Shown here one piece after another: positions 1-9,809 of a stretch of 64,000 nt of DNA. This DNA is from Hyphomicrobium_A sp044507625 (GTDB taxonomy: Bacteria; Pseudomonadota; Alphaproteobacteria; Rhizobiales; Hyphomicrobiaceae), in assembly GCA_044507625.1 (NCBI GenBank), contig JBIQJE010000004.1, positions 124,001 to 188,000 on the forward strand, written 5' to 3'. Position 1 is the first letter of the stretch, and every line of letters starts with the position of its first letter. The notes beneath the pieces were generated by a model. It made no database searches. It was not told the DNA's origin and saw only the letters and a program-made list of their open reading frames with translations. A program made the position numbers and the translations under genes.

Positions 1-1437
1 GTGGCGGTGGCTTCCGTTCTCGGGGCAAGTGCGCCGAAGTTCAATCTCGCGGTCTGGCATGGCTTCACGCTGCCGTTCCTCATGAGCGTCGTGGCGCTGG
101 CGGGCGGTGTCGGGGTCTACGCGCTTTTGAAGCGGTTCGGCCTCAACAGTCTGAAGCTGTCCTGGTTCAGCCGCAGCGAGCAGGGGCCTTCCGACGTCAT
201 CGGTGTCGCGGCGCGGGCGCTGATGCGCATCATCGGCACCCGGCAGCTCCAGCCGCAGTTGCGCACGCTGGTCTGCGTCGCGTTCGTCGCCGGATTGCTG
301 CCGCTGATCGGAGAAGCGCTGATGCCGGCCAATCCCCGGCTGACGCCCATCGACGTCGCGTTCGCGCTGGTGTGGGTCATTGGCACGGTGTGCGCGCTCG
401 CAACCGCCTACCAGGCGAAATTCCACCGCCTCGCCGCGCTCATATTCATGAGCGGCGCCGGTCTCGCCACCTGCATCACTTTCATCTACCTCTCGGCTCC
501 GGATCTTGCGTTGACGCAGCTCCTCGTCGAGATCGTGACGACGGTCTTGATCCTGCTGGGGCTGCGCTGGCTGCCGAAGCGGGACGAGGGGCTGCTGAAG
601 ACGGATTCCTCGATGCTGATGCGGCGGTATGTCGATCTCTCCATCGCGATCATCGTCGGAGCCGGGCTCGCGTTCGTCGCCTTCGCCGTGATGACGCGCG
701 AGCATCCCGAAACCACCATCGCCCAATACTTCCTCAGCCGCGCCTACACCGACGGCGGCGGTCACAACGTCGTCAACGTCATCCTCGTCGACTTCCGCGG
801 CTTCGACACCCTGGGCGAGATCACGGTGCTCTGCATCGTCGCGCTGTCGGTCTTTGCCCTGTTGCGCCGGTTCCGTCCGGCCCCGGAAAGCATCGGGGCA
901 CCGGAACAGAAGCGCATCCAGGAAGCATTCGACGTCGAGCACCCGGACCGGCGCCCCGGGGAGACCATCGCCGATTACCTGCGCATTCCGTCGGTCATCA
1001 TGCGCTTGCTGTTCCCGGTGATCGGCACGCTCGGCATCTATCTGTTCCTGCGCGGTCACGACTTCCCCGGCGGCGGTTTCGTCGCCGGACTGACGCTCGC
1101 AGTCGCCATCATCCTGCAATACATGGGCGGCGGCGCGGTCTGGGTCGAGGACCGCATCCGCGTGTTCCCGCTGCGTTGGATGGCGGTCGGATTCGGCTTC
1201 GCGCTCGCTGCCGGCACCGGCGCGTGGCTGCTCGGCTATCCCTTCCTCACCTCGATGATGATCGACCTGCACGTGCCGCTGATCGGAGACGTGCATCTCT
1301 CGAGCGTGATGGTGTTCGACCTCGGCGTGCTCGCCATCGTGCTGGGGGCCACGGTGCTGGTGCTCATCGCCCTGGCGCACCAATCCATTCGCACCCATCG
1401 CAAGCCGAAGCCGGCGGTTCTGGAAGAGGCCGCGTAA
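1..1437 (+). CDS. mrpA: Na+/H+ antiporter subunit MrpA-MrpB fusion, C-terminal part
   Basis: This gene enters from the left edge, so its true start is not visible; the GTG at base 1 is only in frame. The 478 visible residues are strongly hydrophobic. The first ~200 look like the tail of MrpA (PhaA/MnhA), the large proton-translocating subunit. Residues ~320-460 match a stand-alone MrpB, including HDFPGGGFVAGL near residue 352. A fused A+B subunit is known from the rhizobial Pha systems. The complex sits in the inner membrane and exchanges Na+ or K+ for H+, supporting pH and salt homeostasis. The stop codon overlaps the mrpC start by one base (TAATG), so the two are probably translationally coupled. 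Family assignment is secure; the ion used (Na+ or K+) cannot be told. Confidence 0.9.
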   Translation: MAVASVLGASAPKFNLAVWHGFTLPFLMSVVALAGGVGVYALLKRFGLNSLKLSWFSRSEQGPSDVIGVAARALMRIIGTRQLQPQLRTLVCVAFVAGLLPLIGEALMPANPRLTPIDVAFALVWVIGTVCALATAYQAKFHRLAALIFMSGAGLATCITFIYLSAPDLALTQLLVEIVTTVLILLGLRWLPKRDEGLLKTDSSMLMRRYVDLSIAIIVGAGLAFVAFAVMTREHPETTIAQYFLSRAYTDGGGHNVVNVILVDFRGFDTLGEITVLCIVALSVFALLRRFRPAPESIGAPEQKRIQEAFDVEHPDRRPGETIADYLRIPSVIMRLLFPVIGTLGIYLFLRGHDFPGGGFVAGLTLAVAIILQYMGGGAVWVEDRIRVFPLRWMAVGFGFALAAGTGAWLLGYPFLTSMMIDLHVPLIGDVHLSSVMVFDLGVLAIVLGATVLVLIALAHQSIRTHRKPKPAVLEEAA

Positions 1438-1775
1438 TGGAAATCATCCTCGCCCTCAGCATCGGCGCGCTGACGAGCTCCGGCGTGTGGCTCATCCTTC
1501 GCTCGCGCACCTACCAGGTCTTGATCGGCCTATCGCTGCTGTCCTACGCGGTGAACCTCTTCATCTTCTCGATGGGGCGGCTGCGCACGGCGGCGCCTCC
1601 AATCCTGAAGGACGGCTTGCCGGAGACGCTCGCCAACCACACCGATCCCGTCCCGCAGGCGCTGGTGCTGACGGCGATCGTGATCACCTTCGCCATGACG
1701 GCACTGTTTCTGGTGGTCTTGCTCGCCGCCCGCGGCCTTGCGCGCAATGACCACGTCGATGGGCGGGAGTTCTGA
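1437..1775 (+). CDS. mrpC: Na+/H+ antiporter subunit MrpC
   Basis: A 112-residue integral membrane protein with three hydrophobic segments, homologous to MrpC/PhaC and to NuoK of complex I. The segment LIGLSLLSYAVNLFIFSMG and the following DPVPQALVLTAIVI are typical of the family; the latter is the conserved loop and third helix. The length matches the usual ~110-115 residues. The ATG shares its first base with the last base of the mrpA stop codon, which fixes the start and suggests coupled translation. It is a structural and ion-path subunit of the Mrp complex. Confidence 0.93.
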   Translation: MEIILALSIGALTSSGVWLILRSRTYQVLIGLSLLSYAVNLFIFSMGRLRTAAPPILKDGLPETLANHTDPVPQALVLTAIVITFAMTALFLVVLLAARGLARNDHVDGREF

Positions 1776-1777
1776 TC

Positions 1778-3478
1778 GTGAACGAACTCATCAATCATCT
1801 CGCCATCGCGCCGATCCTGCTGCCGCTCGCAACGGCCGCGCTGATGGTTGCGCTCGGGGAGCGGCGGCGCAACATCAAGGCGACGATCGCCGTCATCTCG
1901 ACGCTCGTCACGATCATCTTCGCGGTGACGCTGCTCAACTTCGCAAATTCGCAGCCGCCGGGCTCGGCGGAATCGATCAGCGTCTATCTGCTGGCGAACT
2001 GGCCGGCGCCGTTCGGCATCGTGCTTGTGGTGGACCGGCTGTCGGCGTTGATGCTGACGCTGGCGGGTGTCGTCACCTTCGCCGGGCTTCTGTTCTCCAT
2101 TGCGCGCTGGCACCGGGTCGGCCTGCACTTCCATGCGCTGCTGCAGTTCCTGCTGGCGGGTCTCAACGGCGCATTCCTCACGGGGGACCTCTTCAACCTG
2201 TTCGTGTTCTTCGAGGTGCTGCTGGCCGCGTCCTACGGACTGGTGCTGCACGGCTCGGGGACGCCGCGCGTCAAGGCGGGCCTGCATTACATCGCCGTCA
2301 ATCTCGTCGCCTCGACGCTGTTCCTGATCGGCGCCAGCCTCATCTATGGCGCGGCCGGCACGCTCAACATGGCGGATATCGCCGCGCGCGTGCCCGGTCT
2401 CGGCGACAGCGAGCGGATGCTGCTGGAGGCGGGCGCGGCGATCCTCGGCGTCGCATTCCTCGTCAAGGCCGGCATGTGGCCGCTGTGTTTCTGGCTGCCC
2501 GGCGCGTATGCCGCGGCGGTGCCTCCGGTGGCGGCCGTGTTCTCGATCATGACCAAGGTCGGCGTCTACGTGATCCTGCGCCTGTGGCCCATGGTGTTCG
2601 GGATCGAGGCAGGGGAATCGGCGTATTTCGGCGGCAGCTGGCTGCTGGCCGGCGGGCTCGTCACGGTCGCGTTCGGCGCGATCGGTCTGCTCGCGGCGCA
2701 GGATCTGCCGCGTCTCGCCTCGTTCAACCTGCTCGTCTCCTCCGGAACGCTGCTGGCGGCCATCGCGGTCGGCAGCGTGGGCGTGACGGGCGGGGCGCTC
2801 TTCTATCTCGTTAGCTCCACGCTCGCGGTGTGCGCATTCTTCCTGCTCATCGATCTGATCGAGCGGGGCCGCATTCCGGGCGCTGACGTGCTGGCGGTGA
2901 CGGTCGAGGCGCTGGGCGATGAGGAGGAGGACGAGAAGGACGGCGCCGACCCGGTCGGTATCGCGATCCCCGCGACGATGGCCATTCTCGGCATCGGCTT
3001 TGCCGCGTGCGCGCTGCTGCTCGCCGGCCTGCCGCCGCTCACCGGCTTCGTCGCCAAGTTCCTGATGATGAACGCGCTGTTCCCGACCGATGCCGGGGCG
3101 GCCGGCACGACGATCGGCCCGTTGAGCTGGACGCTGCTCGCCATGCTGCTGCTTTCGGGGTTCGCCGTCCTGATCGCGATGATGCGCGCCGGCATTCGCG
3201 TGTTCTGGGTGCCGCTCGAAAGCACGGTGCCGACGGTGCGCTTCCTCGAGGTGGTGCCCATCGTGGCGTTGCTGCTCATCTCCGCGACGCTCACGGTGCA
3301 GGCGGGGCCGGTCTCGCGCTACATGCATGCGACGGCTGAAAGCCTGCACGCGCCGGAGGCCTATGTGCGCGGCGTGCTCTCGACGAAGCGGGTGAAGCCG
3401 CAGGGGCAGGCGACGGAGCCGGCGCCCGCGAAGCCCGATGGTAACGGGGCAGCGCCGGACAAGGGGGTGCAGCCATGA
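1778..3478 (+). CDS. mrpD: Na+/H+ antiporter subunit MrpD
   Basis: A 566-residue polytopic membrane protein, homologous to MrpD/PhaD and to the proton-pumping NuoM/NuoN subunits of complex I. The VKAGMWPLCFWLPGAY segment around residue 230 contains the conserved membrane lysine of this superfamily, and LPPLTGFVAKF lies near residue 415. The GTG start lies two bases after the mrpC stop. A charged loop with EEEDEKDG near residue 385, and a hydrophilic Pro/Ala/Lys-rich tail of about 40 residues, are longer than in typical MrpD proteins (usually ~490-550). The loop and tail are probably lineage-specific. It is the second large proton-translocating subunit of the antiporter. Confidence 0.93.
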   Translation: MNELINHLAIAPILLPLATAALMVALGERRRNIKATIAVISTLVTIIFAVTLLNFANSQPPGSAESISVYLLANWPAPFGIVLVVDRLSALMLTLAGVVTFAGLLFSIARWHRVGLHFHALLQFLLAGLNGAFLTGDLFNLFVFFEVLLAASYGLVLHGSGTPRVKAGLHYIAVNLVASTLFLIGASLIYGAAGTLNMADIAARVPGLGDSERMLLEAGAAILGVAFLVKAGMWPLCFWLPGAYAAAVPPVAAVFSIMTKVGVYVILRLWPMVFGIEAGESAYFGGSWLLAGGLVTVAFGAIGLLAAQDLPRLASFNLLVSSGTLLAAIAVGSVGVTGGALFYLVSSTLAVCAFFLLIDLIERGRIPGADVLAVTVEALGDEEEDEKDGADPVGIAIPATMAILGIGFAACALLLAGLPPLTGFVAKFLMMNALFPTDAGAAGTTIGPLSWTLLAMLLLSGFAVLIAMMRAGIRVFWVPLESTVPTVRFLEVVPIVALLLISATLTVQAGPVSRYMHATAESLHAPEAYVRGVLSTKRVKPQGQATEPAPAKPDGNGAAPDKGVQP

Positions 3479-3960
3479 CGCGGGTGATGCCCTATCCGTT
3501 GCTGTCGGCGTTCCTGCTTCTGATGTGGCTGTTGCTGAACCAGTCGCTGTCGCCGGGGAACATCGTGCTCGGCATCGTCGTCGGCATCGCCGGCGGCCTC
3601 GCGATCTCGCCGCTCGACATGCCGTCGGGGCGCGTGCGCAATCCGTGGGCGCTGTTCAAGCTCGCGTACATCGTGCTGATCGACATCATCCGCTCGAACG
3701 TCGCGGTGGTGGGCATCGTGCTCTCTCCGAACCCGAAGGCGCAGTCGGGCTTCCTGACGGTGGAGCTGACGCTCCGCAACGAGTATGCGCTGGCGATCCT
3801 CGCCTGCATCGTGACGTCCACGCCCGGCACGGTGTGGGTCAACTTCGACAGCGCGAAAGGCACGCTGCTGCTTCACGTCCTCGACCTCATCGACGAGGAC
3901 GCCTGGACCGACCTCATCAAAAATCGCTACGAACGGCTGTTGCTGGAGATCTTCGAATGA
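3475..3960 (+). CDS. mrpE: Na+/H+ antiporter subunit MrpE
   Basis: A 161-residue protein with two N-terminal membrane segments (about residues 5-45) and a soluble C-terminal half. It is homologous to MrpE/PhaE. The segment LTLRNEYALAILACIVTSTPGT and the acidic end HVLDLIDEDAW are characteristic. The ATG overlaps the mrpD stop in an ATGA junction, so coupled translation is likely. MrpE has no complex I counterpart and is needed for assembly of the antiporter. Confidence 0.92.
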   Translation: MTRVMPYPLLSAFLLLMWLLLNQSLSPGNIVLGIVVGIAGGLAISPLDMPSGRVRNPWALFKLAYIVLIDIIRSNVAVVGIVLSPNPKAQSGFLTVELTLRNEYALAILACIVTSTPGTVWVNFDSAKGTLLLHVLDLIDEDAWTDLIKNRYERLLLEIFE

Positions 3961-4241
3961 GTGCCCAGGAGATTCTCATGTGGTCCGTCGCCATCGCCGA
4001 GATCACCGTGGTCATAGCGATGGCATGCGCCGCGTTCCGGATGCTGCGGGGGCCGCGTGCGCAGGACCGCGTGCTCGCGCTCGACGCCTTCTATGTGTCG
4101 AGCATGATCCTCATCATCATTTACGGCATCGAGACCAAAAACACCGGATACTTCGAGGCCGCGCTGGTGATCGCGCTGCTCGGCTTCGTGTCGACGGCGG
4201 CGCTGGCGAAGTTTCTCATGCGCGGGGAGCCGATCGAATGA
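3957..4241 (+). CDS. mrpF: Na+/H+ antiporter subunit MrpF
   Basis: A 94-residue membrane protein with three predicted helices, homologous to MrpF/PhaF. The conserved segment after helix 1, MLRGPRAQDRVLALDA, is clear. The start used is the ATG that overlaps the mrpE stop (ATGA). An internal in-frame ATG eight codons downstream is possible, but the overlap start matches the pattern of the rest of the operon. MrpF is a small structural subunit of the antiporter. Confidence 0.92.
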   Translation: MSAQEILMWSVAIAEITVVIAMACAAFRMLRGPRAQDRVLALDAFYVSSMILIIIYGIETKNTGYFEAALVIALLGFVSTAALAKFLMRGEPIE

Positions 4242-4627
4242 TGGCCGTTCCCGAAGAGCTGCCCGCCTGGGCCGCGATTCTCACCTCCATCCTCGTCTTG
4301 ACGGGGGCCGCGCTGACGCTCATCGGCACGATCGGTCTTCTGCGCCTGAAGAATTTCTATGCGCGCGTGCATCCGCCGACGCTCGGTACGACGCTCGGCA
4401 TCGGCTGCGTACTGCTGGCGTCGATGCTCTATTTCTCGGTGCTTGAATCACGGCCCGCCGTGCACGAGGTGCTGATCGCGATCTTCGTCACCATCACGAC
4501 GCCCATCACGCTGATGCTGCTGGTGAGCGCGGCGCTGCGCCGCGACTGGATGATCGGCGACCCGGACGTGCCGCTGCCGCCGGATTTGCCTCCGCCGCCC
4601 GTGCTGACGGAGAAGGAAAGCGCATAG
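4238..4627 (+). CDS. mrpG: Na+/H+ antiporter subunit MrpG
   Basis: A 129-residue membrane protein, homologous to MrpG/PhaG. The conserved stretch GTIGLLRLKNFYARVHPPT, followed by LGTTLGIGCVLLAS, identifies it. The reading frame begins with two consecutive ATG codons; the first overlaps the mrpF stop. The C-terminus ends in a proline-rich tail (PPDLPPPPV), presumably cytoplasmic. This is the last gene of the operon, and it converges on tex after ~105 bp in which I see no clear terminator hairpin. Confidence 0.92.
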   Translation: MMAVPEELPAWAAILTSILVLTGAALTLIGTIGLLRLKNFYARVHPPTLGTTLGIGCVLLASMLYFSVLESRPAVHEVLIAIFVTITTPITLMLLVSAALRRDWMIGDPDVPLPPDLPPPPVLTEKESA

Positions 4628-4732
4628 GGCATCGCGTCGGTCGGATCCCGCGGCGCAGCGCGCACTCGCCTCTTTCGCGTTGCGGACACGTGGCCTGGGC
4701 TCAGTGTCGAAGCTCCGCCGCTGGCCGAGCGC

Positions 4733-7048
4733 TTAATCCCTGTTCTTTTCCTGCGCGCGCCGCAGCGCTGCGGCAAGAGCGCTCTCGCCCGACGCAGCGG
4801 ATGACTGACTTGCCTGACGCGGGATGGGTGCGCCGCCCCGCGATCCCGGCGGCGCCGACACGGTGCGTTCGCCCGCGCTACGGTCGATGGCACCCGACTT
4901 CATCGTCAGCGCGATGCGCTTGCGGCCGACGTCGACATCCTTCACGCGCACTTTCACCACGTCCCCCGCCTTCACCACCTCGTGGGGATCTTTGACGAAC
5001 CGGTCCGCCAGCTCGGAAATGTGCACGAGCCCATCCTGGTGCACACCGATATCGACGAATGCGCCGAACGCCGCCACGTTGGTGACGACGCCTTCGAGCA
5101 GCATCCCGGGCTTCAGGTCGGAGATGGTCTCGACGCCCTCCTGGAAGGTGGCCGTCTTGAATTCAGGCCGCGGGTCGCGGCCGGGCTTCTCCAGCTCCGA
5201 TAGAATGTCGGTGATGGTCGGGACGCCGAAGGCTTCGTCGGCGAACTGCGCCGGCTTCAGCGACCGCAGGAATGCATGGTCGCCGATCATCGATCTGAGC
5301 GGGCGCTTCGTCGCCTCGGCGATCTTCTCGACGACGATGTAGGCCTCGGGGTGAACGGCCGAGGCATCGAGCGGGTTCTTGCCGTCCATGATGCGCAGGA
5401 AGCCCGCCGCCTGCTCGAACGCTTTCGCGCCGAGGCGCGGCACCTTCTTCAGCGCCGTGCGCGTCTTGAAGGCGCCGTTCTCGTCGCGGAAGGCGACGAT
5501 GTTGGAGGCGAGCGCGCGGTTGAGCCCGGAGACACGCGCCAGGAGCGGCGCCGAAGCCGTGTTGACGTCGACGCCGACGGAGTTGACGCAATCTTCCACA
5601 ACCGCATCCAGCGACCGCGCGAGCCCGCCCTGGTCGACGTCGTGCTGATACTGGCCGACGCCGATGGCCTTCGGCTCGATCTTGACCAGCTCGGCCAGCG
5701 GGTCCTGCAGGCGCCGCGCGATCGACACCGCGCCGCGCAGGCTGACATCGAGATCGGGAAACTCGTTGGCGGCCAGCTCGGACGCGGAATAGACCGAGGC
5801 GCCCGCTTCCGAAACGAGGGCCTTCGTGAGCTTCAGGTCCGGCATTTTCGCCATCAGCTCGGAGACGAGCTTGTCCGTCTCGCGGCTGCCGGTTCCGTTG
5901 CCGATGCTGACGATCTCCACCGCGTGCTTCTTGCAAAGCACTGCAAGGGTTGCGAGCGATCCCTGCCAGTCGCGGCGCGGCTCGTGCGGATAGATGGTCG
6001 TCGTGTCGACGACCTTGCCGGTGCGATCGACAACGGCAACCTTTACGCCCGTGCGGATGCCCGGATCGAGCCCCATGGTCGTGCGCGGCCCGGCGGGCGC
6101 GGCCAGCAGCAGATCCTTCAGGTTGCGCGAGAAGACGCCGATGGCTTCCGCGTCGGCGCGCTCCTTCAAGCGTACCAGCAGGCTCGAACGCGTGGTGCCG
6201 GAAAGCTTGTCAGCCCATGCGTGGCGCACCGTTTCTCCGAGCCACTTATCCGCCGGGCGGCCGCGATCGGCGATGCCGAATGCGGTCCTGATGCGGCCCT
6301 CGGCCGGGTGGGGCTTGCCGGCCTCGTGGGCGACGTCGAGATCGAGCTGCAACACCCCTTCGTTGAGGCCGCGCAGCATGGCGAGCGCGCGGTGCGAGGG
6401 AATATCCCTGATGCGCTGGCCGAACTCGAAATAGTCGGAGAACTTCTCGCCGTCTTCCTTCTTGCCCTTGCGCACCGCCGACCTCAGCTCGCCGTCGCTC
6501 CACAGCCACTCGCGCAGGCCTCCCACCACGGCGGGCGTTTCGGCGATGCGCTCGACAAGGATATGGCGCGCGCCTTCGAGGGCGGCCGCCGCATCGCCGA
6601 TGCCCTTTTCCGCATCGATGAATTTTGCAGCTTCCGCTGCGGGGTCGAGATTGGGATTGTTCAGCAGCGCTTCGCTCAGCGGCTCGAGCCCGGCCTCGCG
6701 CGCGATCTGGGCCTTGGTGCGTCGCTTCGGCTTGAAGGGGGCATAGATGTCCTCCAGCTCGATCTTGGTGGCGGCGCCGTCGATGCTGCGCGCCAGCTCC
6801 GGCGTGAGTTTGCCGAGCCCTTCGATGGTCTTGAGGACGCTTGCGCGGCGATCCTCCAACTCGCGCAGATAGCCGAGCCGCTCCTCGAGCTTGCGCAACT
6901 GCGTATCGTCGAGCCCGCCGGTCTTCTCCTTGCGGTAACGCGCGATGAAGGGAACCGTCGCGCCCTCGTCGAGCAGCTCCACCGCCGCCGTCACCTGGCG
7001 CGCGGCGACGCCCAATTCCGTTGCGATGCGATTGTTGATCTTTTCCAT
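4733..7048 (-). CDS. tex: Tex-family transcription accessory/RNA-binding protein
   Basis: A 771-residue protein matching the Tex (YhgF) family throughout. Tex binds nucleic acids and is linked to transcription and RNA turnover. The N-terminus has the helical start typical of Tex (LGVAARQVTAAVELLDEG, then VPFIARYRKE). An RNase H-like (YqgF) domain follows at ~325-440 (MGLDPGIRTGVKVAVVD). A helix-hairpin-helix region covers ~486-552 (VNTASAPLLARVSGL), and an S1 RNA-binding domain ~647-713 (GVVTNVAAFGAFVDIGVHQD). The length is the family norm. The start has a good ribosome binding site (GAGGGAG). It is cytoplasmic and divergent from hrpB. Confidence 0.95.
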   Translation of the reverse strand: MEKINNRIATELGVAARQVTAAVELLDEGATVPFIARYRKEKTGGLDDTQLRKLEERLGYLRELEDRRASVLKTIEGLGKLTPELARSIDGAATKIELEDIYAPFKPKRRTKAQIAREAGLEPLSEALLNNPNLDPAAEAAKFIDAEKGIGDAAAALEGARHILVERIAETPAVVGGLREWLWSDGELRSAVRKGKKEDGEKFSDYFEFGQRIRDIPSHRALAMLRGLNEGVLQLDLDVAHEAGKPHPAEGRIRTAFGIADRGRPADKWLGETVRHAWADKLSGTTRSSLLVRLKERADAEAIGVFSRNLKDLLLAAPAGPRTTMGLDPGIRTGVKVAVVDRTGKVVDTTTIYPHEPRRDWQGSLATLAVLCKKHAVEIVSIGNGTGSRETDKLVSELMAKMPDLKLTKALVSEAGASVYSASELAANEFPDLDVSLRGAVSIARRLQDPLAELVKIEPKAIGVGQYQHDVDQGGLARSLDAVVEDCVNSVGVDVNTASAPLLARVSGLNRALASNIVAFRDENGAFKTRTALKKVPRLGAKAFEQAAGFLRIMDGKNPLDASAVHPEAYIVVEKIAEATKRPLRSMIGDHAFLRSLKPAQFADEAFGVPTITDILSELEKPGRDPRPEFKTATFQEGVETISDLKPGMLLEGVVTNVAAFGAFVDIGVHQDGLVHISELADRFVKDPHEVVKAGDVVKVRVKDVDVGRKRIALTMKSGAIDRSAGERTVSAPPGSRGGAPIPRQASQSSAASGESALAAALRRAQEKNRD

Positions 7049-7319
7049 CTTGCGCTCCCTCGCGAGAGGGCCTCATGCAACGCTTGGCACGGAACGGTCA
7101 AGACCGCGGATCGCTTGCTTTGGGGGCAGTGGTCGCGGCCGCGGATTCCCGGCGTTCTCCCGGGGCAAACGGTACTGTGGACGGGTCGAACGGACCCTAT
7201 GCTGTATTGGATCGGCCACAGCCGCGGCCCCATGGGAGGCGTGAGTATAGCAGCTTCCTGTTGGCTTTCCCTCCGGCGCGCCGGTTGCGCGACAGCCCCC
7301 GTTCCCCGATACAGCCGCT

Positions 7320-9809
7320 ATGAAATTCGCCACTCCGCTTCCCATCGACGCCGTCCTGGGCGAGCTGCGCGCTGCGCTTGCCGCGCATTCCGCTGCTGTG
7401 CTCGTGGCGCCGCCCGGAGCCGGCAAGACCACGCGCGTGCCGCTGGCGCTGATGGACGAGGGCTGGCTCGTCGGGGCCAAGATACTGGTGCTGGAGCCGC
7501 GCCGCATCGCCGCGCGCGCCGCGGCCGAGCGCATGGCCCATACTCTGGGTGAGACCGTTGGCGGGCACATCGGCTTGCGCACGCGCATGCTCACGAAGGT
7601 TGGTGCGAAAACCCGCGTCGAGGTCGTCACCGAGGGCATCTTCACCCGCATGATCCTCGATGACCCCGAGCTCTCCGGCATCGGCGCGGTTCTTTTCGAC
7701 GAGTTCCACGAGCGTTCGCTCGACGCCGATCTCGGGCTCGCATTGGCGCTCGATTGCCAGCGCGGGCTGCGGGACGATCTGCGCATTCTGCCGATGTCGG
7801 CAACGCTCGATGGCGCGCGCGTCGCGCAGCTTCTCGGTGACGCTCCCGTCATTGCCTCGGAGGGTCGCGCCTATCCGGTCGAGACACGCTATCTCGGACG
7901 CGATGCTGTTCTGCGCATCGAAGACCAGATCACCGAGGCGGTGCTGCGGGCTCTGCGTGAAGAAAAAGGGTCGATCCTGGCGTTCCTGCCGGGCCAGGGC
8001 GAAATCCGGCGTGTCGAAGAGCGGCTGCGCGAGCGGGTCCGCGATCCCGCCGTGGTGCTCGCGCCGCTCTATGGCGCCATGGATGTGAAGGCTCAGGACC
8101 TGGCGCTCGAGCCGGCACCGGCTGGAACGCGCAAGGTCGTGCTCGCCACGTCGATCGCCGAGACATCGATCACCATCGAAGGCGTGCGCGTGGTCATCGA
8201 CAGCGGCTTGGCGCGGGTGCCGCGCTTCGAGCCCGACGTCGGCGTCACGCGGCTGGAAACCGTGCGCGTATCGCGCGCCGGCGCCGATCAGCGGCGTGGA
8301 CGCGCCGGGCGCACGGAGGCGGGCGTCTGCTACCGCCTGTGGGACGAGCCGCAGACGCAAAGCCTGCCGGCGTTCGCGGAGCCGGAAATCCGCTCCGCGG
8401 ACCTTGCGCCGCTTCTGCTCGATTGCGCCGAGTGGGGCGCGCACGATCCTCGCGCGTTGTCGTGGATCGATGCGCCGTCTGCCGCTGCAATCGCTGCCGC
8501 GCGGGAGGAGTTGGCCGAGCTCGAGGCGCTCGATGCCGATGGGCGCATCACGGTAGCTGGAAAGGCCCTGCGGTCGCTGCCGCTGCCGCCGCGGCTTGCG
8601 CGCATGGTGATTGCCGCCGCAGCCTTCGGACAGGCGCAGGCAGCCGCAGAGATCGCCGCCGTCATGGTCGAGCGCGGAATGGGGGGCAGTGACATCGACA
8701 TCGCCCACCGGATCGAGAATTTCCGTCGCGACCGTTCGCGCCGTGCCGGGGATATGCGCAAGCTTGCATCCGGTTGGGCGCGGATGGCCAGTGAAGCGCG
8801 TGGAAAGGCTTCGCGCGCTGGGGGTGATGATGACGATCGCTCCGTCGCGCAGCTGCTCGCGCTCGCCTATCCGGGGCGCATCGCCAAGGCGCGGGGCGCG
8901 CCCGGCCAATTTCTCCTTGCGAACGGGCGCGGCGCCAATCTTGATTCCACGCATGCGCTCGCGCGGGCGCCGTATCTCGTCGTGGCGGAGATGTCCGGTG
9001 CGGCGGCGTCGACGCGCATTCTCCTTGCAGCGGCTATGGCCGACGAGGCGGCCGTGCTTGTGGTCGCGGGGGAGCGCATCCGTGAACGGGACGAGATCGA
9101 GTTCGATGCCCACGCCGCCGCCCTGAGGGCGCGCCGGGTCCGGAGGCTCGATGCCATCGTACTTTCCAGCGAGCCGCGCGCGGTCTCGGCCGATAGCGAG
9201 ACGGCGCGCCTTCTCGCGGAAGGGATCGCGAGGCTCGGCATCGCGCGGTTGCCATGGAGCAAGGCGCAGATGCAACTACGCGACCGCGTCGGATTTCTGA
9301 GCGCCGCGGGTGGAAGCGATTGGCCGGATCTCTCTGATGCCGCATTGGGTGCAACCGTCGCCGACTGGCTCGCCCCGTTCCTCGCCGGCAAGACGAAGCT
9401 CGCCGATATCGGAGCGGACGATCTCGGCGCCGCCATCGATGTGCTGCTGCCCTGGAATCTGAAGCGGCGGCTGGATGAGGAGGCGCCGACGCACTTCGAA
9501 GCGCCGACGGGCAACCGCCACGCCATCGACTATGAGACCGCGGGGGCGCCTGCGCTGCACATCCGCGTGCAGGAGCTGTTCGGCCTAAGGCAGCACCCGT
9601 CGATTGCCAACGGCAAGCTCCCGCTCACCCTGCACCTGCTTTCGCCCGCCCATCGGCCGATCCAAATCACGCGTGACCTGCCGGGGTTCTGGAAGGGTTC
9701 ATGGACTGCGGTTAAAGCTGAAATGAAGGGGCGCTATCCCCGCCATCCGTGGCCGGACGATCCGGCGGCGGCGGCGCCCACGGCGCGCGCCAAACCGCGC
9801 GGCAGCTAG
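7320..9809 (+). CDS. hrpB: ATP-dependent helicase HrpB
   Basis: An 829-residue DEAH/DExH-type superfamily 2 helicase of the HrpB family. The Walker A motif PPGAGKTT is at 31-38. The DEFH box is at 127-130 and the SAT motif at 160-162. The QRRGRAGR motif VI lies near 322. The C-terminal ~130 residues form the HrpB-specific domain. The cellular role of HrpB is poorly known in most bacteria; RNA processing is assumed from its relatives. No strong Shine-Dalgarno precedes the ATG, but the next in-frame ATG would remove conserved N-terminal sequence. Confidence 0.93.
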   Translation: MKFATPLPIDAVLGELRAALAAHSAAVLVAPPGAGKTTRVPLALMDEGWLVGAKILVLEPRRIAARAAAERMAHTLGETVGGHIGLRTRMLTKVGAKTRVEVVTEGIFTRMILDDPELSGIGAVLFDEFHERSLDADLGLALALDCQRGLRDDLRILPMSATLDGARVAQLLGDAPVIASEGRAYPVETRYLGRDAVLRIEDQITEAVLRALREEKGSILAFLPGQGEIRRVEERLRERVRDPAVVLAPLYGAMDVKAQDLALEPAPAGTRKVVLATSIAETSITIEGVRVVIDSGLARVPRFEPDVGVTRLETVRVSRAGADQRRGRAGRTEAGVCYRLWDEPQTQSLPAFAEPEIRSADLAPLLLDCAEWGAHDPRALSWIDAPSAAAIAAAREELAELEALDADGRITVAGKALRSLPLPPRLARMVIAAAAFGQAQAAAEIAAVMVERGMGGSDIDIAHRIENFRRDRSRRAGDMRKLASGWARMASEARGKASRAGGDDDDRSVAQLLALAYPGRIAKARGAPGQFLLANGRGANLDSTHALARAPYLVVAEMSGAAASTRILLAAAMADEAAVLVVAGERIRERDEIEFDAHAAALRARRVRRLDAIVLSSEPRAVSADSETARLLAEGIARLGIARLPWSKAQMQLRDRVGFLSAAGGSDWPDLSDAALGATVADWLAPFLAGKTKLADIGADDLGAAIDVLLPWNLKRRLDEEAPTHFEAPTGNRHAIDYETAGAPALHIRVQELFGLRQHPSIANGKLPLTLHLLSPAHRPIQITRDLPGFWKGSWTAVKAEMKGRYPRHPWPDDPAAAAPTARAKPRGS